In this document: positions 45,303 through 58,577 of the stretch, in pieces | Numbering within the stretch: position 1 is the first letter of the stretch | Layout of the letters: each line of letters begins with the position of its first letter | NCBI GenBank assembly: GCA_028753945.1 | Contig: JAPNXP010000002.1 | Coordinates: 3,038,001-3,102,000 of the forward strand | Length of the DNA: 64,000 bases | DNA from: Hexactinellida sp. DTS-2022 | Taxonomy: Eukaryota; Porifera; Hexactinellida | Direction: 5' to 3' | Translations under genes and position numbers: made by a program | Notes under the pieces: model-generated | Told to the model about the DNA's origin: nothing | Databases searched by the model: none | The model's input: the letters and a program-made list of their open reading frames with translations, nothing else

Positions 45303-47347
45303 GGGTAATCTGTATTGATATTCGGGCGTTCACGGTGAATCTCAGAATTGCATAATTTACTACTAGGAATACTCTAGATGAGATAGAGATTGACTTCTAT
45401 GATTTTTTTTCTTCTTAATTTTCAATCAAGATGGTGTTTTTTAATAAAATAAGACGTCGACTTCCTTATATGGGCATGACATTTTTTCAAAAATTGTTGA
45501 ATCTTTTTGAATTTTTGAACATATTATTATGAGACTATTTCCTCTCAGTAATAATTTTTATTTTATTTATTTTTGCAGAAGAAACGATGCTAAAGGGCAT
45601 TTTTTCAAAATAATCATAAAACGCAGTCGTGCACTAAACTATCGTTATAAAATGTTAGAAGTAAAAATTTTCAATTCTAGTTCAAGGTTCTGAGGATGTA
45701 TCATGTATTACACCAGAGAAATTTTTTGACTTTCTGATAATTATTTTTGGTTTTATAAGCATTCTAAGGCTGCGGCCCACGAATTTTTCCGAATTTCAAC
45801 ATCAAAAGAGGTGATAAAATTCTACACTGCCATATATTGTTCCCAAAATTAAAAAATTCGGAACCTACAGGTCAAAATATACAGGTTCACGTCAAAAAGT
45901 TCAGGAATATGTCAAAAATTAGGAAATTAGGGGCATAAAAGAATATGAAGAGTATGCAAGTACCCGGTGATCATATATTACTGTGGGAAATTGGACAGCA
46001 GGAAAATATTGTTATTCTTCATAAAAATGCGCCTGCATCTTATCTATGCGTAGCATTTGTTTTCAACACTTTTACAATAATATATCATGAGTTATGACCA
46101 ATTTATGACTATGGTTTTGTCTGTTTTGTCACATTTTCACACCTCAAGGCCCTCAAATATACAATAATGTATTATATAAAACACCAATTTGTTAATACAA
46201 ATATGGAAATAGCATTTGCGCACAAAATGAGACGTTACACAACACGATCCAATCATTATTCGATTAGTTATGGACTTTTGGGCCACAGAAGGGGGCAAAA
46301 AATCTAACATTTCACACCTGTCGATATTTCAGAAACGCTTTGAGATAAAATTATCATAGGCATTAGAAAATACTGTAAACACCTGACTTTCTATACGTTT
46401 ATAATACATTTTAGGACTCTAGGTGTCACACTTTTTAACATGACCATATATGGTAATTTGATGTGCCCAATTTTGATGACGAAGCAAATTTTGTAACTCT
46501 TGATCTCTGGACTGCAGAGACTAGCTCTAAAATTCTAGTCACATCATGATACTATTTCTTACTCATTGGATAAACTTTTGGGATTATATTATGATTCGAA
46601 TGATGTGTTCTGATTTCAAATGCCCAAATATGGTGGTGTCAAAGTGGCAATATGTTAAAAGGGTGACAAAAATCCAACTTCTGATCCAAATGAGATAGAG
46701 CTTAGCTCTAAATTGCTAAAAATAGTCTAATTTAATTTCAAATGACATTATCTATTTTATGCAGTTTAGGAACTCCTTTTCTTCGCACTTTCATATTCTG
46801 GACTCAGCCACTTCGACACAAATTAATTAAATGCTAATTATGAAGGTGTAAAAAAAGACCATTTGGGCATATGGATGTAAAAAAGAGAATTTTTATTCTA
46901 GAAAGTCAAACTTTTTTTTAAAATGCTCAGTATATGTAGGCGCATGTTTTAAAAGCGGGCAGTTTTGGCAATATAATACAAAAAAATTGAATTAGTATAC
47001 TTTTAATGAAAATTAGTGGTTTTTTTTTGACCAATTTCACAAAAATGACAATAACATAGAGTAGATTAAAGAAAAAGCATATTTCGGTTCGATTTAAAAC
47101 ATTGAGTATTGACTCAGGTATATTTTATAATTGACATGTTTCGCGCTAAAAACTAACATAAAAATTTTTTTTAAATATTTGCCTAGTATGGATTAGGCCT
47201 ATATTGACATTGTCTAGTTCATAACTAAGGTTATATACATAGTAGAACTCTAATATTTTCAGGGATATCTTAGATATATTTGTACTATCCAAAAACGCAA
47301 TAAAAACATTAGGTCGTCGGGTGTCAAAATATCAGTACAGAGCACCC
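45303..47347 (-). mobile_element. 2-kb TTAA transposon, copy 2 (inverted)
   Basis: TTAA|GGGTAATCTGTATTGATATT ... AATATCAGTACAGAGCACCC|TTAA, 2,045 bp. It is nearly identical to the reverse complement of 41,425-43,468. The insertion is at GGTTTAACTTAAAT of a monomer, and the exact empty site is at 52,345-52,348. With copy 1 it forms a ~2-kb inverted pair separated by about 1.83 kb. Confidence 0.9.
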
Positions 47348-49414
47348 TTAACTTAAATTTGTTTTATTTAATAAATATTGAGCCACACATCAACAGGGAG
47401 TACCGTCTAGGCGGAGGAGCAGACTGTTCACTTAGTGTATTGCTTGTCTTAGCACACTTTGGTTTAACTTAAATTTGTTTTATATATTAAATATTGAGCC
47501 ACACATCAACAGGGAGTACCGTCCAGGCGGAGGAGCAGAGTGTTCACTTAGTGTATTGCTTGTCTTAGCACACTTTGGTTTAACTAAAAAAAAAATTCTT
47601 TATTTAATATTGAGCCACACATCAACATACACTACCCTCCAGGCGGAGGAGCAGAGTGTTCACTTAGTGTATTGCTTATCTTAGTTCACTTTGGTTTAAC
47701 AAAAAATTTGTTTTATTGATTTAATATTGAGCCACACATCAACAGGCTTTACCGTCCAGGCAGAGGAGCAGAGTGTTCACTTAGTGTATTGCTTGTCTTA
47801 GGACACTTTGGTTTAACTAAAATTTGTTATATTTATTAAATATTGAGGCACACATCAACAGGCAGCACCGTCCAGGCGGAGGAGCAGACTGTCCTCATAG
47901 TAAATTTATTTCCTTAGCCCTCTTTGGTTTAACTAAAATTTGTTTCATATATTTAAAATTGAGCCACACATCAATAGGAACTAGCTTCCAGGAGGAGGAG
48001 CAGAGTGTTCACTTAGTGTATTGCTTGTCTTAGGACACTTTGGTTTAACTAAATTAGTTTTATTTATTAAATATTGAGCCACACATCAACAGGAAGTATC
48101 GTCCAGGTGGAGGAGCAGAGTGTTCACTTAGTGTATTGCTTGTCTTAGCACACTTTGGTTTAACTTAAATTTGTTTTATTTATTTAATATTGAGCCAACG
48201 TCAACATACACTACCCTCCAGGCGGAGGAGCAGAGTGTTCACTTAGTGTATTGCTTGTCTTAGCAAACTTTGGTTTAACTTAAATTTGTTTTATTTATTT
48301 AATATTGAGCCAACGTCAACATACACTACCCTCCAAGCGGAGGAGCAGAGTGTTCAGTTAGTGTATTGCTTGTCTTAGTTCACTTTGGTTTAACTTAAAT
48401 TTGTTTCATATATTTAATATTGAGCCACACATCAATAGGAACTAGCTTCCAGTAGGAGGAGCAGAGTGTTCACTTAGTGTATTGCTTGTCTTAGCACACT
48501 TTGGTTTAACTAAAATTGAGTTTATTTATTTAATATTGAGCCACACATCAACAGGCTTTACCGTCCAGGCGGAGGAGCAGAGTGTTCACTTAGTGTATTG
48601 CTTGTCTTAGGACACTTTGGTTTAACTAAAATTTGTTTTATTGATTTAATATTGAGCCACACATCAACAGGCTTTACCGTCCAGGCGGAGGAGCAGTGTT
48701 CACTTAGTGCAGTGTTTCTCAACGTGGGCAATATCGCCCCCTAGGGGGCGATACGAGAGACGAGGGGGGCGATAAAATGGTTAGGGGCGATTGGGGGGCG
48801 ACAAGACTGTAAGGGGGCGGTAGGGGGGCGATTTGATTCACTTTAGCTAGAATCTAGAAATTTACATGTTCATCATTTCGGCTATTCTTGACCTAATTCA
48901 ATCCCGATCTGAAAAATCTTGCACTGGGCACAATCAAGGGCCTCGATACTGGGGGATCCTCGACTCCCCGAAATCAATACATTCGTTCGAGAGCCTCATT
49001 TCTCTCCCACAATATTTTGTGAACCTCATGTATTTATTTCCCCTGAAATTAATTATAAATTGTTGTCTTAAAATTATTTAGTTATACTCAATGCTATTTG
49101 ATTTCTTCATCTCTCCTAAATTTTTTCTCGCTCGCTGCGCTCGCTCGTTTGTAAATCCAGGTATTCTTAGATAAAGAGGAAATCATTTAGTAATTTTACA
49201 CAAATAAAAATACCTGTGCTTCGCCCCCCGACCCAATCTGATTTTTAAATCCACGTTCCTGGGAACCATGCCCAACTTTCACACTAAACATGGTTTTCAA
49301 ATGTAAATATAAAGATAACACCGTATTTCCCCGAATAAGCGCCTCGGTGCTCATTGATTTAATGGTCAAAGTTTGCACTCATTTTTTTTTGAAATTTCCA
49401 TAAAATAATATTAA

Positions 49415-50646
49415 GGATGCTGAACGCGAGTTAACATTAGCTGTAATGGGCAGTTTCCATAGTTTTGTCCAAACAATGGTAAATCACTATAAACATAAGA
49501 TCCTTTATCCTAACTAAGATATTTAGCACTTGAGATCATTTTTTGGAATTAAATTTTTGTCAGGGAGGGTGAAAATATTTTTTTTGGCTTCTCATACCCG
49601 TAATACTATAGAATCAAAACTTCTCGGCATTATCCAGAGTGTTATATTGTGGCGCAAGTTCTGAAAAGTTTTGTACATATTCCCCACAACTAGGAATGAA
49701 AAAATGACTAGCTTTGGTAGTGTAGAGTTCCTACTTTCTATCCTGTGGGTGCTTGACCCTTGTTATCTCAAAAATCGGTCAAAATTTGACAATTTTACAC
49801 CAAATTGGTTCAAAGAACACTTAGTTCTTGTACAATCGCTCCCAAGCTAGTCATTTTTATTGACAATAGTGTATACAAGTATATGTGAGTTTTTTTAGTC
49901 ATTCCGCTAAATATTTTTTCTCAACTAATGCCGAGAAGGTCGAAAAAATGAGTTTTGAGATACAAGCGTTCAAAGTTTACCAGGTTATTCCTTCTAATAA
50001 TAGATACATTTCAATTGGTGTTTCATCCCGGTATGGAAGGAGTATGTAAGCTTCTATTCGTATGATAAGCTTTACATGTATTCAGTCATTGTTCGTAACT
50101 AAATGACTTGATATTTATCCATTTATGCAAGTCCACTTTATTTTGGGACACCAGCTGGAAAAGGAATTTGATGTAATTTGCTGTGAGAATTGTTCGAAAT
50201 TCAACAGAAAGTTCTTTCCAGCAATGTTTTGAACTACTATGTACATGCAGCATGTATATTTGTGGAACCTTTCAATTGAATTGCATTATATCCGAGAATA
50301 ATTAAAAAGATAGTCACCATGGAGATTCGAACCCATAACCTCAAGTATACATTCTCCATATGCTTTCCACCGTGCAGTTGATACATATTAGATATATATG
50401 AACTGATATTAGTATCAAAATGCACATAAATAACCATCAATGGTGATAAATGTGAGGAATATTCACATAATCACCGATGTCATCAAAAATGACGTCACTA
50501 ATAATGCACTTTTGAGCAAAAATATTCTAGATTTTTGAAAATTTGCACTTCCAACAGAATTCCAGGTTATTTTTGCATGTTATTTCACAATAATCGACAC
50601 TTAAATTTTTGAAGTTAAATACCGGATAATTTGGCGTCAAGCATCC
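49415..50646 (-). mobile_element. TTAA transposon of the GGATGC family inside the hAT copy
   Basis: TTAA|GGATGCTGAACGCGAG ... TTGGCGTCAAGCATCC|TTAA, 1,232 bp. The duplicated hAT copies keep the empty site AATATTAAGATGCATTC at about 39,760 and 54,410. It carries a tRNA-like module on the minus strand (50,312-50,381). No transposase frame. The strand is set by the tRNA-like module. Confidence 0.9.
50312..50381 (-). other. tRNA-like module with a clear B box
   Basis: On the minus strand GGGTTCGAATCTCC is an almost perfect B box / T arm, preceded by GCACGGTGGAAAGCATATGG (D-arm/A-box-like). The spacing is that of a tRNA with a short insertion. It is the best preserved of the four modules in the GGATGC family. 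Confidence 0.6.
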
Positions 50647-53600
50647 TTAAGATGCATTCTAATGGTACCCAGCGAGATTAAACATCCATATATTGCCTAA
50701 ATCACAACAATTCCATTGCAGTTATCATTTATTGGGAATAAATTTACAGATACAATTTTTATTGAGCCGGCGCTTTTTTAAGCCCAGGCGGTTTTCGAGG
50801 AAATACGGTTTATAGAATATCTGTCTTAGTTGCTTGGTTCTTTTTTATGTTCAAATTCGAGGGGGGCGATAAGGACTGGCATTATCCGCTAAGGGGGCGA
50901 TCGACGGAAAAAGGTTGAGAAACACTGACTTAGTGTATTGCTTGTCTTAGGACACTTTGGTTTAACTTAAATTTGTTTTATTTATTTAATATTGAGCCAC
51001 ACATCAACAGCTTTACCGTCCAGGCAGTGGAGCAGAGTGTTCACTTAGTGTATTGCTTGTCTTAGGACACTTTGGTTTAACTAAATTAGTTATATTTATT
51101 AAATATTGAGCCACACATCAACAGGCAGTACCGTCCAGGCGGAGGAGCAGAGTGTTCACTTAGTGTATTGCTTGTCTTAGTTCACTTTGTTTAACTTAAA
51201 AATGTTTTATTTATTAAATATTGATCCACACATCAACAGGCACTACCCTCCAGGCGGAGGAGCAGAGTGTTCACTTAGTGTATTGCTTGTCTTAGTTCAC
51301 TTTGGTTTAACTTAAATTTGTTTCATATATTTAATATTGAGCCACACATCAATAGTAACTAGCTTCCAGGCGGAGGATCAGAGTGTTCACTTAGTGTATT
51401 GCTTGTCTTAGTTCACTTTGGTTTAACAAAAAATTTGTTTGATTTATTAAATATTGATCCACACATCAACAGGCACTACCTTCTAGGCGGAGGAGCAGAG
51501 TGTTCACTTAGTGTATTGCTTGTCTTAGCACACTTTGGTTTAACTTGAATTTGTTTTATTTATTAAATATTGAGCCACACATGAACAGGGAGTACCGTCC
51601 AGGCGGAGGAGCAGAGTGTTCACTTAGTGTATTGCTTGTATTAGTTCACTTTGTTTAACTTAAAAATGTTTTATTTATTAAATATTGATCCACACATCAA
51701 CAGGCACTACCCTCCAGGCGGAGGAGCAGAGTGTTCACTCAGTGTATTGCTTGTCTTAGTAAACTTTGGTTTAACTTAAATTTGTTTTATTTATTTAATA
51801 TTGAGCCAACGTCAACATACACTACCCTCCAGGCGGAGGAGCAGAGTGTTCAGTTAGTGTATTGCTTGTCTTAGTTCACTTTGGTTTAACTTAAATTTGT
51901 TTCATATATTTAATATTGAGCCACACATCAATAGGAACTAGCTTCCAGTAGGAGGAGCAGAGTGTTCACTTAGTGTATTGCTTGTCTTAGCACACTTTGG
52001 TTTAACTAAAATTGAGTTTATTTATTTAATATTGAGCCACACATCAACAGGCTTTACCGTCCAGGCGGACGAGCAGAGTGTTCACTTAGTGTATTGCTTG
52101 TCTTTGTTCACTTTGTTTAACTTAAAAATGTTTTATTTATTAAATATTGATCCACACATCAACAGGCACTACCCTCCAGGCGGAGGAGCAGAGTGTTCAC
52201 TTAGTGTATTGCTTGTCTTAGGACACTTTGGTTTAACTTAAATTTGTTTATATATTTAATATTGAGCCAGACATCAACAGCTTTACCGTCCAGGCAGAGG
52301 AGCAGTGTTCACTTAGTGTATTGCTTGTCTTAGCAAACTTTGGTTTAACTTAAATTTGTTTTATTTAATAAATATTGAGCCACACATCAACAGGGAGTAC
52401 CGTCTAGGCGGAGGAGCAGACTGTTCACTTAGTGTATTGCTTGTCTTAGCACACTTTGGTTTAACTTAAATTTGTTTTATATATTAAATATTGAGCCACA
52501 CATCAACAGGGAGTACCGTCCAGGCGGAGGAGCAGAGTGTTCACTTAGTGTATTGCTTGTCTTAGCACACTTTGGTTTAACTAAAAAAAAAATTCTTTAT
52601 TTAATATTGAGCCACACATCAACATACACTACCCTCCAGGCGGAGGAGCAGAGTGTTCACTTAGTGTATTGCTTATCTTAGTTCACTTTGGTTTAACAAA
52701 AAATTTGTTTTATTGATTTAATATTGAGCCACACATCAACAGGCTTTACCGTCCAGGCAGAGGAGCAGAGTGTTCACTTAGTGTATTGCTTGTCTTAGGA
52801 CACTTTGGTTTAACTAAAATTTGTTATATTTATTAAATATTGAGGCACACATCAACAGGCAGCACCGTCCAGGCGGAGGAGCAGACTGTCCTCATAGTAA
52901 ATTTATTTCCTTAGCCCTCTTTGGTTTAACTAAAATTTGTTTCATATATTTAAAATTGAGCCACACATCAATAGGAACTAGCTTCCAGGAGGAGGAGCAG
53001 AGTGTTCACTTAGTGTATTGCTTGTCTTAGGACACTTTGGTTTAACTAAATTAGTTTTATTTATTAAATATTGAGCCACACATCAACAGGAAGTATCGTC
53101 CAGGTGGAGGAGCAGAGTGTTCACTTAGTGTATTGCTTGTCTTAGCACACTTTGGTTTAACTTAAATTTGTTTTATTTATTTAATATTGAGCCAACGTCA
53201 ACATACACTACCCTCCAGGCGGAGGAGCAGAGTGTTCACTTAGTGTATTGCTTGTCTTAGCAAACTTTGGTTTAACTTAAATTTGTTTTATTTATTTAAT
53301 ATTGAGCCAACGTCAACATACACTACCCTCCAAGCGGAGGAGCAGAGTGTTCAGTTAGTGTATTGCTTGTCTTAGTTCACTTTGGTTTAACTTAAATTTG
53401 TTTCATATATTTAATATTGAGCCACACATCAATAGGAACTAGCTTCCAGTAGGAGGAGCAGAGTGTTCACTTAGTGTATTGCTTGTCTTAGCACACTTTG
53501 GTTTAACTAAAATTGAGTTTATTTATTTAATATTGAGCCACACATCAACAGGCTTTACCGTCCAGGCGGAGGAGCAGAGTGTTCACTTAGTGTATTGCTT

Positions 53601-53706
53601 GTCTTAGGACACTTTGGTTTAACTAAAATTTGTTTTATTGATTTAATATTGAGCCACACATCAACAGGCTTTACCGTCCAGGCGGAGGAGCAGTGTTCAC
53701 TTAGTG

Positions 53707-54688
53707 CAGTGTTTCTCAACGTGGGCAATATCGCCCCCTAGGGGGCGATACGAGAGACGAGGGGGGCGATAAAATGGTTAGGGGCGATTGGGGGGCGACA
53801 AGACTGTAAGGGGGCGGTAGGGGGGCGATTTGATTCACTTTAGCTAGAATCTAGAAATTTACATGTTCATCATTTCGGCTATTCTTGACCTAATTCAATC
53901 CCGATCTGAAAAATCTTGCACTGGGCACAATCAAGGGCCTCGATACTGGGGGATCCTCGACTCCCCGAAATCAATACATTCGTTCGAGAGCCTCATTTCT
54001 CTCCCACAATATTTTGTGAACCTCATGTATTTATTTCCCCTGAAATTAATTATAAATTGTTGTCTTAAAATTATTTAGTTATACTCAATGCTATTTGATT
54101 TCTTCTTCTCTCCTAAATTTTTTCTCGCTCGCTGCGCTCGCTCGTTTGTAAATCCAGGTATTCTTAGATAAAGAGGAAATCATTTAGTAATTTTACACAA
54201 ATAAAAATACCTGTGCTTCGCCCCCCGACCCAATCTGATTTTTAAATCCACGTTCCTGGGAACCATGCCCAACTTTCACACTAAACATGGTTTTCAAATG
54301 TAAATATAAAGATAACACCGTATTTCCCCGAATAAGCGCCTCGGTGCTCATTGATTTAATGGTCAAAGTTTGCACTCATTTTTTTTTGAAATTTCCATAA
54401 AATAATATTAAGATGCATTCTAATGGTACCCAGCGAGATTAAACATCCATATATTGCCTAAATCACAACAATTCCATTGCAGTTATCATTTATTGGGAAT
54501 AAATTTACAGATACAATTTTTATTGAGCCGGCGCTTTTTTAAGCCCAGGCGGTTTTCGAGGAAATACGGTTTATAGAATATCTGTCTTAGTTGCTTGGTT
54601 CTTTTTTATGTTCAAATTGGAGGGGGGCGATAAGGACTGGCATTATCCGCTAAGGGGGCGATCGACTGAAAAAGGTTGAGAAACACTG
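53707..54688. mobile_element. Non-autonomous hAT element, satellite copy C
   Basis: 982 bp with CAGTGTTTCTCAAC / GTTGAGAAACACTG ends and ACTTAGTG flanks (53,699-53,706; 54,689-54,696). Identical flanks in three blocks show one insertion followed by block duplication, not three insertions. Confidence 0.9.
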
Positions 54689-55211
54689 ACTTAGTGTATT
54701 GCTTGTCTTAGGACACTTTGGTTTAACTTAAATTTGTTTTATTTATTTAATATTGAGCCACACATCAACAGCTTTACCGTCCAGGCAGTGGAGCAGAGTG
54801 TTCACTTAGTGTATTGCTTGTCTTAGGACACTTTGGTTTAACTAAATTAGTTATATTTATTAAATATTGAGCCACACATCAACAGGCAGTACCGTCCAGG
54901 CGGAGGAGCAGAGTGTTCACTTAGTGTATTGCTTGTCTTAGTTCACTTTGTTTAACTTAAAAATGTTTTATTTATTAAATATTGATCCACACATCAACAG
55001 GCACTACCCTCCAGGCGGAGGAGCAGAGTGTTCACTTAGTGTATTGCTTGTCTTAGTTCACTTTGGTTTAACTTAAATTTGTTTCATATATTTAATATTG
55101 AGCCACACATCAATAGTAACTAGCTTCCAGGAGGAGGAGCAGAGTGTTCACTAAGTGTATTGCTTGTCTTAGCACACTTTGGTTTAACTAAAATTGAGTT
55201 TATTTATTTAA

Positions 55212-55930
55212 GGTTAAATTACCCCACGTGAATGAAAGTTCTTGTATTAATCTGTAATTGTGAGAAATATATACCTATCCGATACAAATCAATAAACCAA
55301 AAAGAAAATGTCCCTATCTATTACACTTTTTATTTTTTGTCGGTTTCAAAATTTGGCTAATACAAATCTCCCATAGGGCGATTTCCAAAAGTGGTGGTAG
55401 ATATTATGCGGTAATTTGGCAATGCGGCCATCAATGTTTGCTTTCAGAATCAATATTTAAAGATTATAAGCGTACGGAGTAGGTAGACGGTTTACATCTT
55501 TGAATTATGACTTGGAATTTTTTTATCAAGCATTTTATCAAATTTCGCATGAAAAGATGACCTTTTTATTCATTTTTTGGTTCCAAAAGTTCGCAATATT
55601 TTTTATTTAGATCTTATCAAAATTCTAAACCACTCACCAACCGCCCATAACGATGATCTATCTGATAGATCACACAGTGCAGGTCTTTAGCAAATAATGA
55701 TCTTGCAAACCACACACTTATCAGATGGAGTCTGAAAAAATCCCCCTATGGGACTTTTGTATTAGCATAATACTGCAAGCCCAATAATTTCGAATTTATG
55801 GAAGATAATTAGATTTCGTTTTCAGTTTCGATATAGCTATAATGTCTTCCATCATATATGTGAAATTCAAACTCCCACCTTCAAAACTAAATTCATGTGT
55901 TTTTTTGGGTGAATCTGCCGTAATTTAACC
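55212..55930 (+). mobile_element. TTAA MITE, GGTTAAATTAC family, copy 6
   Basis: Duplicate of copy 4 (40,567), offset 14,645, same monomer site, 719 bp. Confidence 0.95.
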
Positions 55931-56030
55931 TTAATATTGAGCCACACATCATCAGGCTTTACAGTCCAGGCGGAGGAGCAGAGTGTTCACTTAGTGCATT
56001 GCTTGTCTTAGTTCACTTTGTTTAACTTAA

Positions 56031-56750
56031 GGTTAAATTACCCCACGTTAATGAAAGTTCTTGTATTAATCTGTAATTGAGAGAAATAGATACCTATACG
56101 ATACAAAGCAATAAAACAAAAAGAAAATGTCCCTATCTATTATACTTTTTATTTTTTGTCGGTTTCAAAATTTGGCTAATACAAATCTCCCATTGGGCGA
56201 ATTCAAAAAGTGTTGGTCGATATTATGGGGTAATTTGGCAATGCGGCCATCAATGTTTGTTATCAGAATCAATATTTAAAGATTATAAGCGTACGTAGTT
56301 GGTAGACGGTTTAGATTTTTGAATTATAACTTGTAATTATTTTTTTCAAACATTTTCTCAAATTTCTCATAAAATGATGACCTTTTTATCCATTTTTTGG
56401 TTTCAAAAGGTCGCAATATTTTTTATATACATTTTATCAAAATTCTAAACCACTCACCAACCGCCCATAACGATGATCTCTATGTTAGATCACACAAAAT
56501 ATGTCTTTAGATAATATTGATCTTGCAAACCACACACTTATCTGGTTGAGTCTGAAGAAATCCCCCTATGGGACTTTTGTATTACAATAAAACTGCATGC
56601 CCCATAAAATAAAATTTATAAAATATAATCAGATTTCGTTTTCAGTTTCGATATAGCTATAGTGTCTTCTATCATATATGTGAGAATCAAACACCTAACT
56701 TCAAAACGAAATCTATGTGTTTTTTTGCATGAATCTGCCGTAATTTAACC
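56031..56750 (+). mobile_element. TTAA MITE, GGTTAAATTAC family, copy 7
   Basis: Duplicate of copy 5 without the 2-kb insertion: GTTCTTGTATTAATCTGTAA is intact here. 720 bp. Confidence 0.95.
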
Positions 56751-58050
56751 TTAAAAATGTTTTATTTATTAAATATTGATCCACACATCAACAGGCACTA
56801 CCCTCCAGGCGGAGGAGCGGAGTGTTCACTTAGTGTATTGCTTGTCTTAGCAAACTTTGGTTTAACTAAATTTGTTTTATTTATTTAATATTGAGCCAAC
56901 GTCAACATGCACTACCCTCCATGCGGAGGAGCAGAGTGTTCACTTAGTGAATTGCTTGTCTTAGTTCACTTTGGTTTAACAAAAAATTTGTTTGATTTAT
57001 TAAATATTGATCCACACATCAACAGGCACTACCTTCTAGGCGGAGGAGCAGAGTGTTCACTTAGTGTATTGCTTGTCTTAGGACACTTTGGTTTAACTAA
57101 ATTAGTTTTATTTATTAAATATTGAGCCACACATCAACAGGAAGTATCGTCCAGGCGGAGGAGCAGAGTGTTCACTTAGTGTATTGCTTGTATTAGTTCA
57201 CTTTGTTTAACTTAAAAATGTTTTATTTATTAAATATTGATCCACACATCAACAGGCACTACCCTCCAGGCGGAGGAGCAGAGTGTTCACTCAGTGTATT
57301 GCTTGTCTTAGTAAACTTTGGTTTAACTTAAATTTGTTTTATTTATTTAATATTGAGCCAACGTCAACATACACTACCCTCCAGGCGGAGGAGCAGAGTG
57401 TTCAGTTAGTGTATTGCTTGTCTTAGTTCACTTTGGTTTAACTTAAATTTGTTTCATATATTTAATATTGAGCCACACATCAATAGGAACTAGCTTCCAG
57501 TAGGAGGAGCAGAGTGTTCACTTAGTGTATTGCTTGTCTTAGCACACTTTGGTTTAACTAAAATTGAGTTTATTTATTTAATATTGAGCCACACATCAAC
57601 AGGAAGTATCGTCCAGGCGGAGGAGCAGAGTGTTCACTTAGTGTATTGCTTGTATTAGTTCACTTTGTTTAACTTAAAAATGTTTTATTTATTAAATATT
57701 GATCCACACATCAACAGGCACTACCCTCCAGGCGGAGGAGCAGAGTGTTCACTCAGTGTATTGCTTGTCTTAGTAAACTTTGGTTTAAGGATGCTTAGGG
57801 TGAAATTTAGTGTTTTTTGTTACAAAATTGTAATCTGATTTTATTCTGTGAAATGAATCTAATGTATCATAAAAATATGTGAGAAGTGAAATTTTTAAAA
57901 AATATATTCTGCAAAGTCTCTAAATGTCAATTTGTTCATGTCATTATTGATGATGTAGCTTTTTTTTATTATCTCAATTGACATTCCTTGGTTTTATATG
58001 TACAATATCGTGCACTTATATACTTTATGTATATAAACTAACATTTATAT

Positions 58051-58120
58051 GCGCAAATATCTCAGTGATTAGCATATATTGCCAAAACCAGTTGATAATG
58101 GGCTAGAAATTCTGATCTGC
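58051..58120 (+). other. tRNA-like module, degraded B box
   Basis: GCGCAAATATCTCAGTGATT AGCATATATT at the 5' side matches the 2,470 module. The B-box position reads CTAGAAATTCTGATC and is no longer canonical. Confidence 0.5.
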
Positions 58121-58480
58121 ATATTTTTTGTATTTTTTTACATCACCAACAGATTAATTTACTATATTATATAATTCAACTCAATTATCATATATATTAG
58201 TATATTCATACAGTATCCCAACTAGTGTAGACATATTATACATATTAGAGCATTAATCACTACGTTTGCAATGATTTATTCGCTGAAAATGATGTCCCAA
58301 AAGGAAGCGGACTCCATTAGAATGCCAGAAACTTGCACAGAATTTGATTTAAGGCTAATCAATATCAGCAAAAAAATATGGTCTCAGCGAATCCATTGTT
58401 TTACTGTAGAACACTTATACATAGTATATAATGAAACAACCATTGAAATTTCCATTTTACAAATACTTTTTCTGAAAATG

Positions 58481-58563
58481 GATTTTTTAAATTTCTTAAT
58501 GTTAAATTCCTATACCCTAGACTCTAGGGTATAGGAATTTAACATTAAGAAATTTAAAAAATC
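58481..58563. repeat. Perfect 41-bp-arm palindrome
   Basis: The arms GATTTTTTAAATTTCTTAAT..CCCTAGA (58,481-58,521) and their exact reverse complement (58,523-58,563) are separated by a single C. No mismatch is seen. Confidence 0.9.
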
Positions 58564-58577
58564 TAGGGCCTAGAGGG

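Larger units (their letters stand above)
48710..50927. mobile_element. Non-autonomous hAT element, satellite copy B, with nested element
   Basis: Same ends and same ACTTAGTG flanks (48,702-48,709 and right after 50,927) as copies A and C. It is 2,218 bp because a 1,232-bp TTAA transposon is nested at 49,415. Without it and one TTAA the length is 982 bp. Confidence 0.9.
44750..51360 (+). repeat. Satellite block B (large duplicated unit)
   Basis: Collinear with block C at offset 7,046 before the element at 45,303, and 4,997 after it. The offset drops to 3,761 past the nested element at 49,415. It lacks the MITE pair seen in A and C, because homology ends near 51,360 before their position. Confidence 0.8.
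51795..56906 (+). repeat. Satellite block C (large duplicated unit)
   Basis: The block that keeps the empty sites. TTAA at 52,345-52,348 lacks the element found at 45,303. The hAT at 53,707 lacks the element found at 49,415, and the MITE at 56,031 lacks the element found at 41,425. Homology to A ends near 56,906. Confidence 0.85.

Noticed and set aside
39063-54688. Three independent hAT insertions at the same target in the satellite
   Set aside because: Identical ACTTAGTG flanks and collinear surrounding blocks at constant offsets show one insertion followed by segmental duplication.
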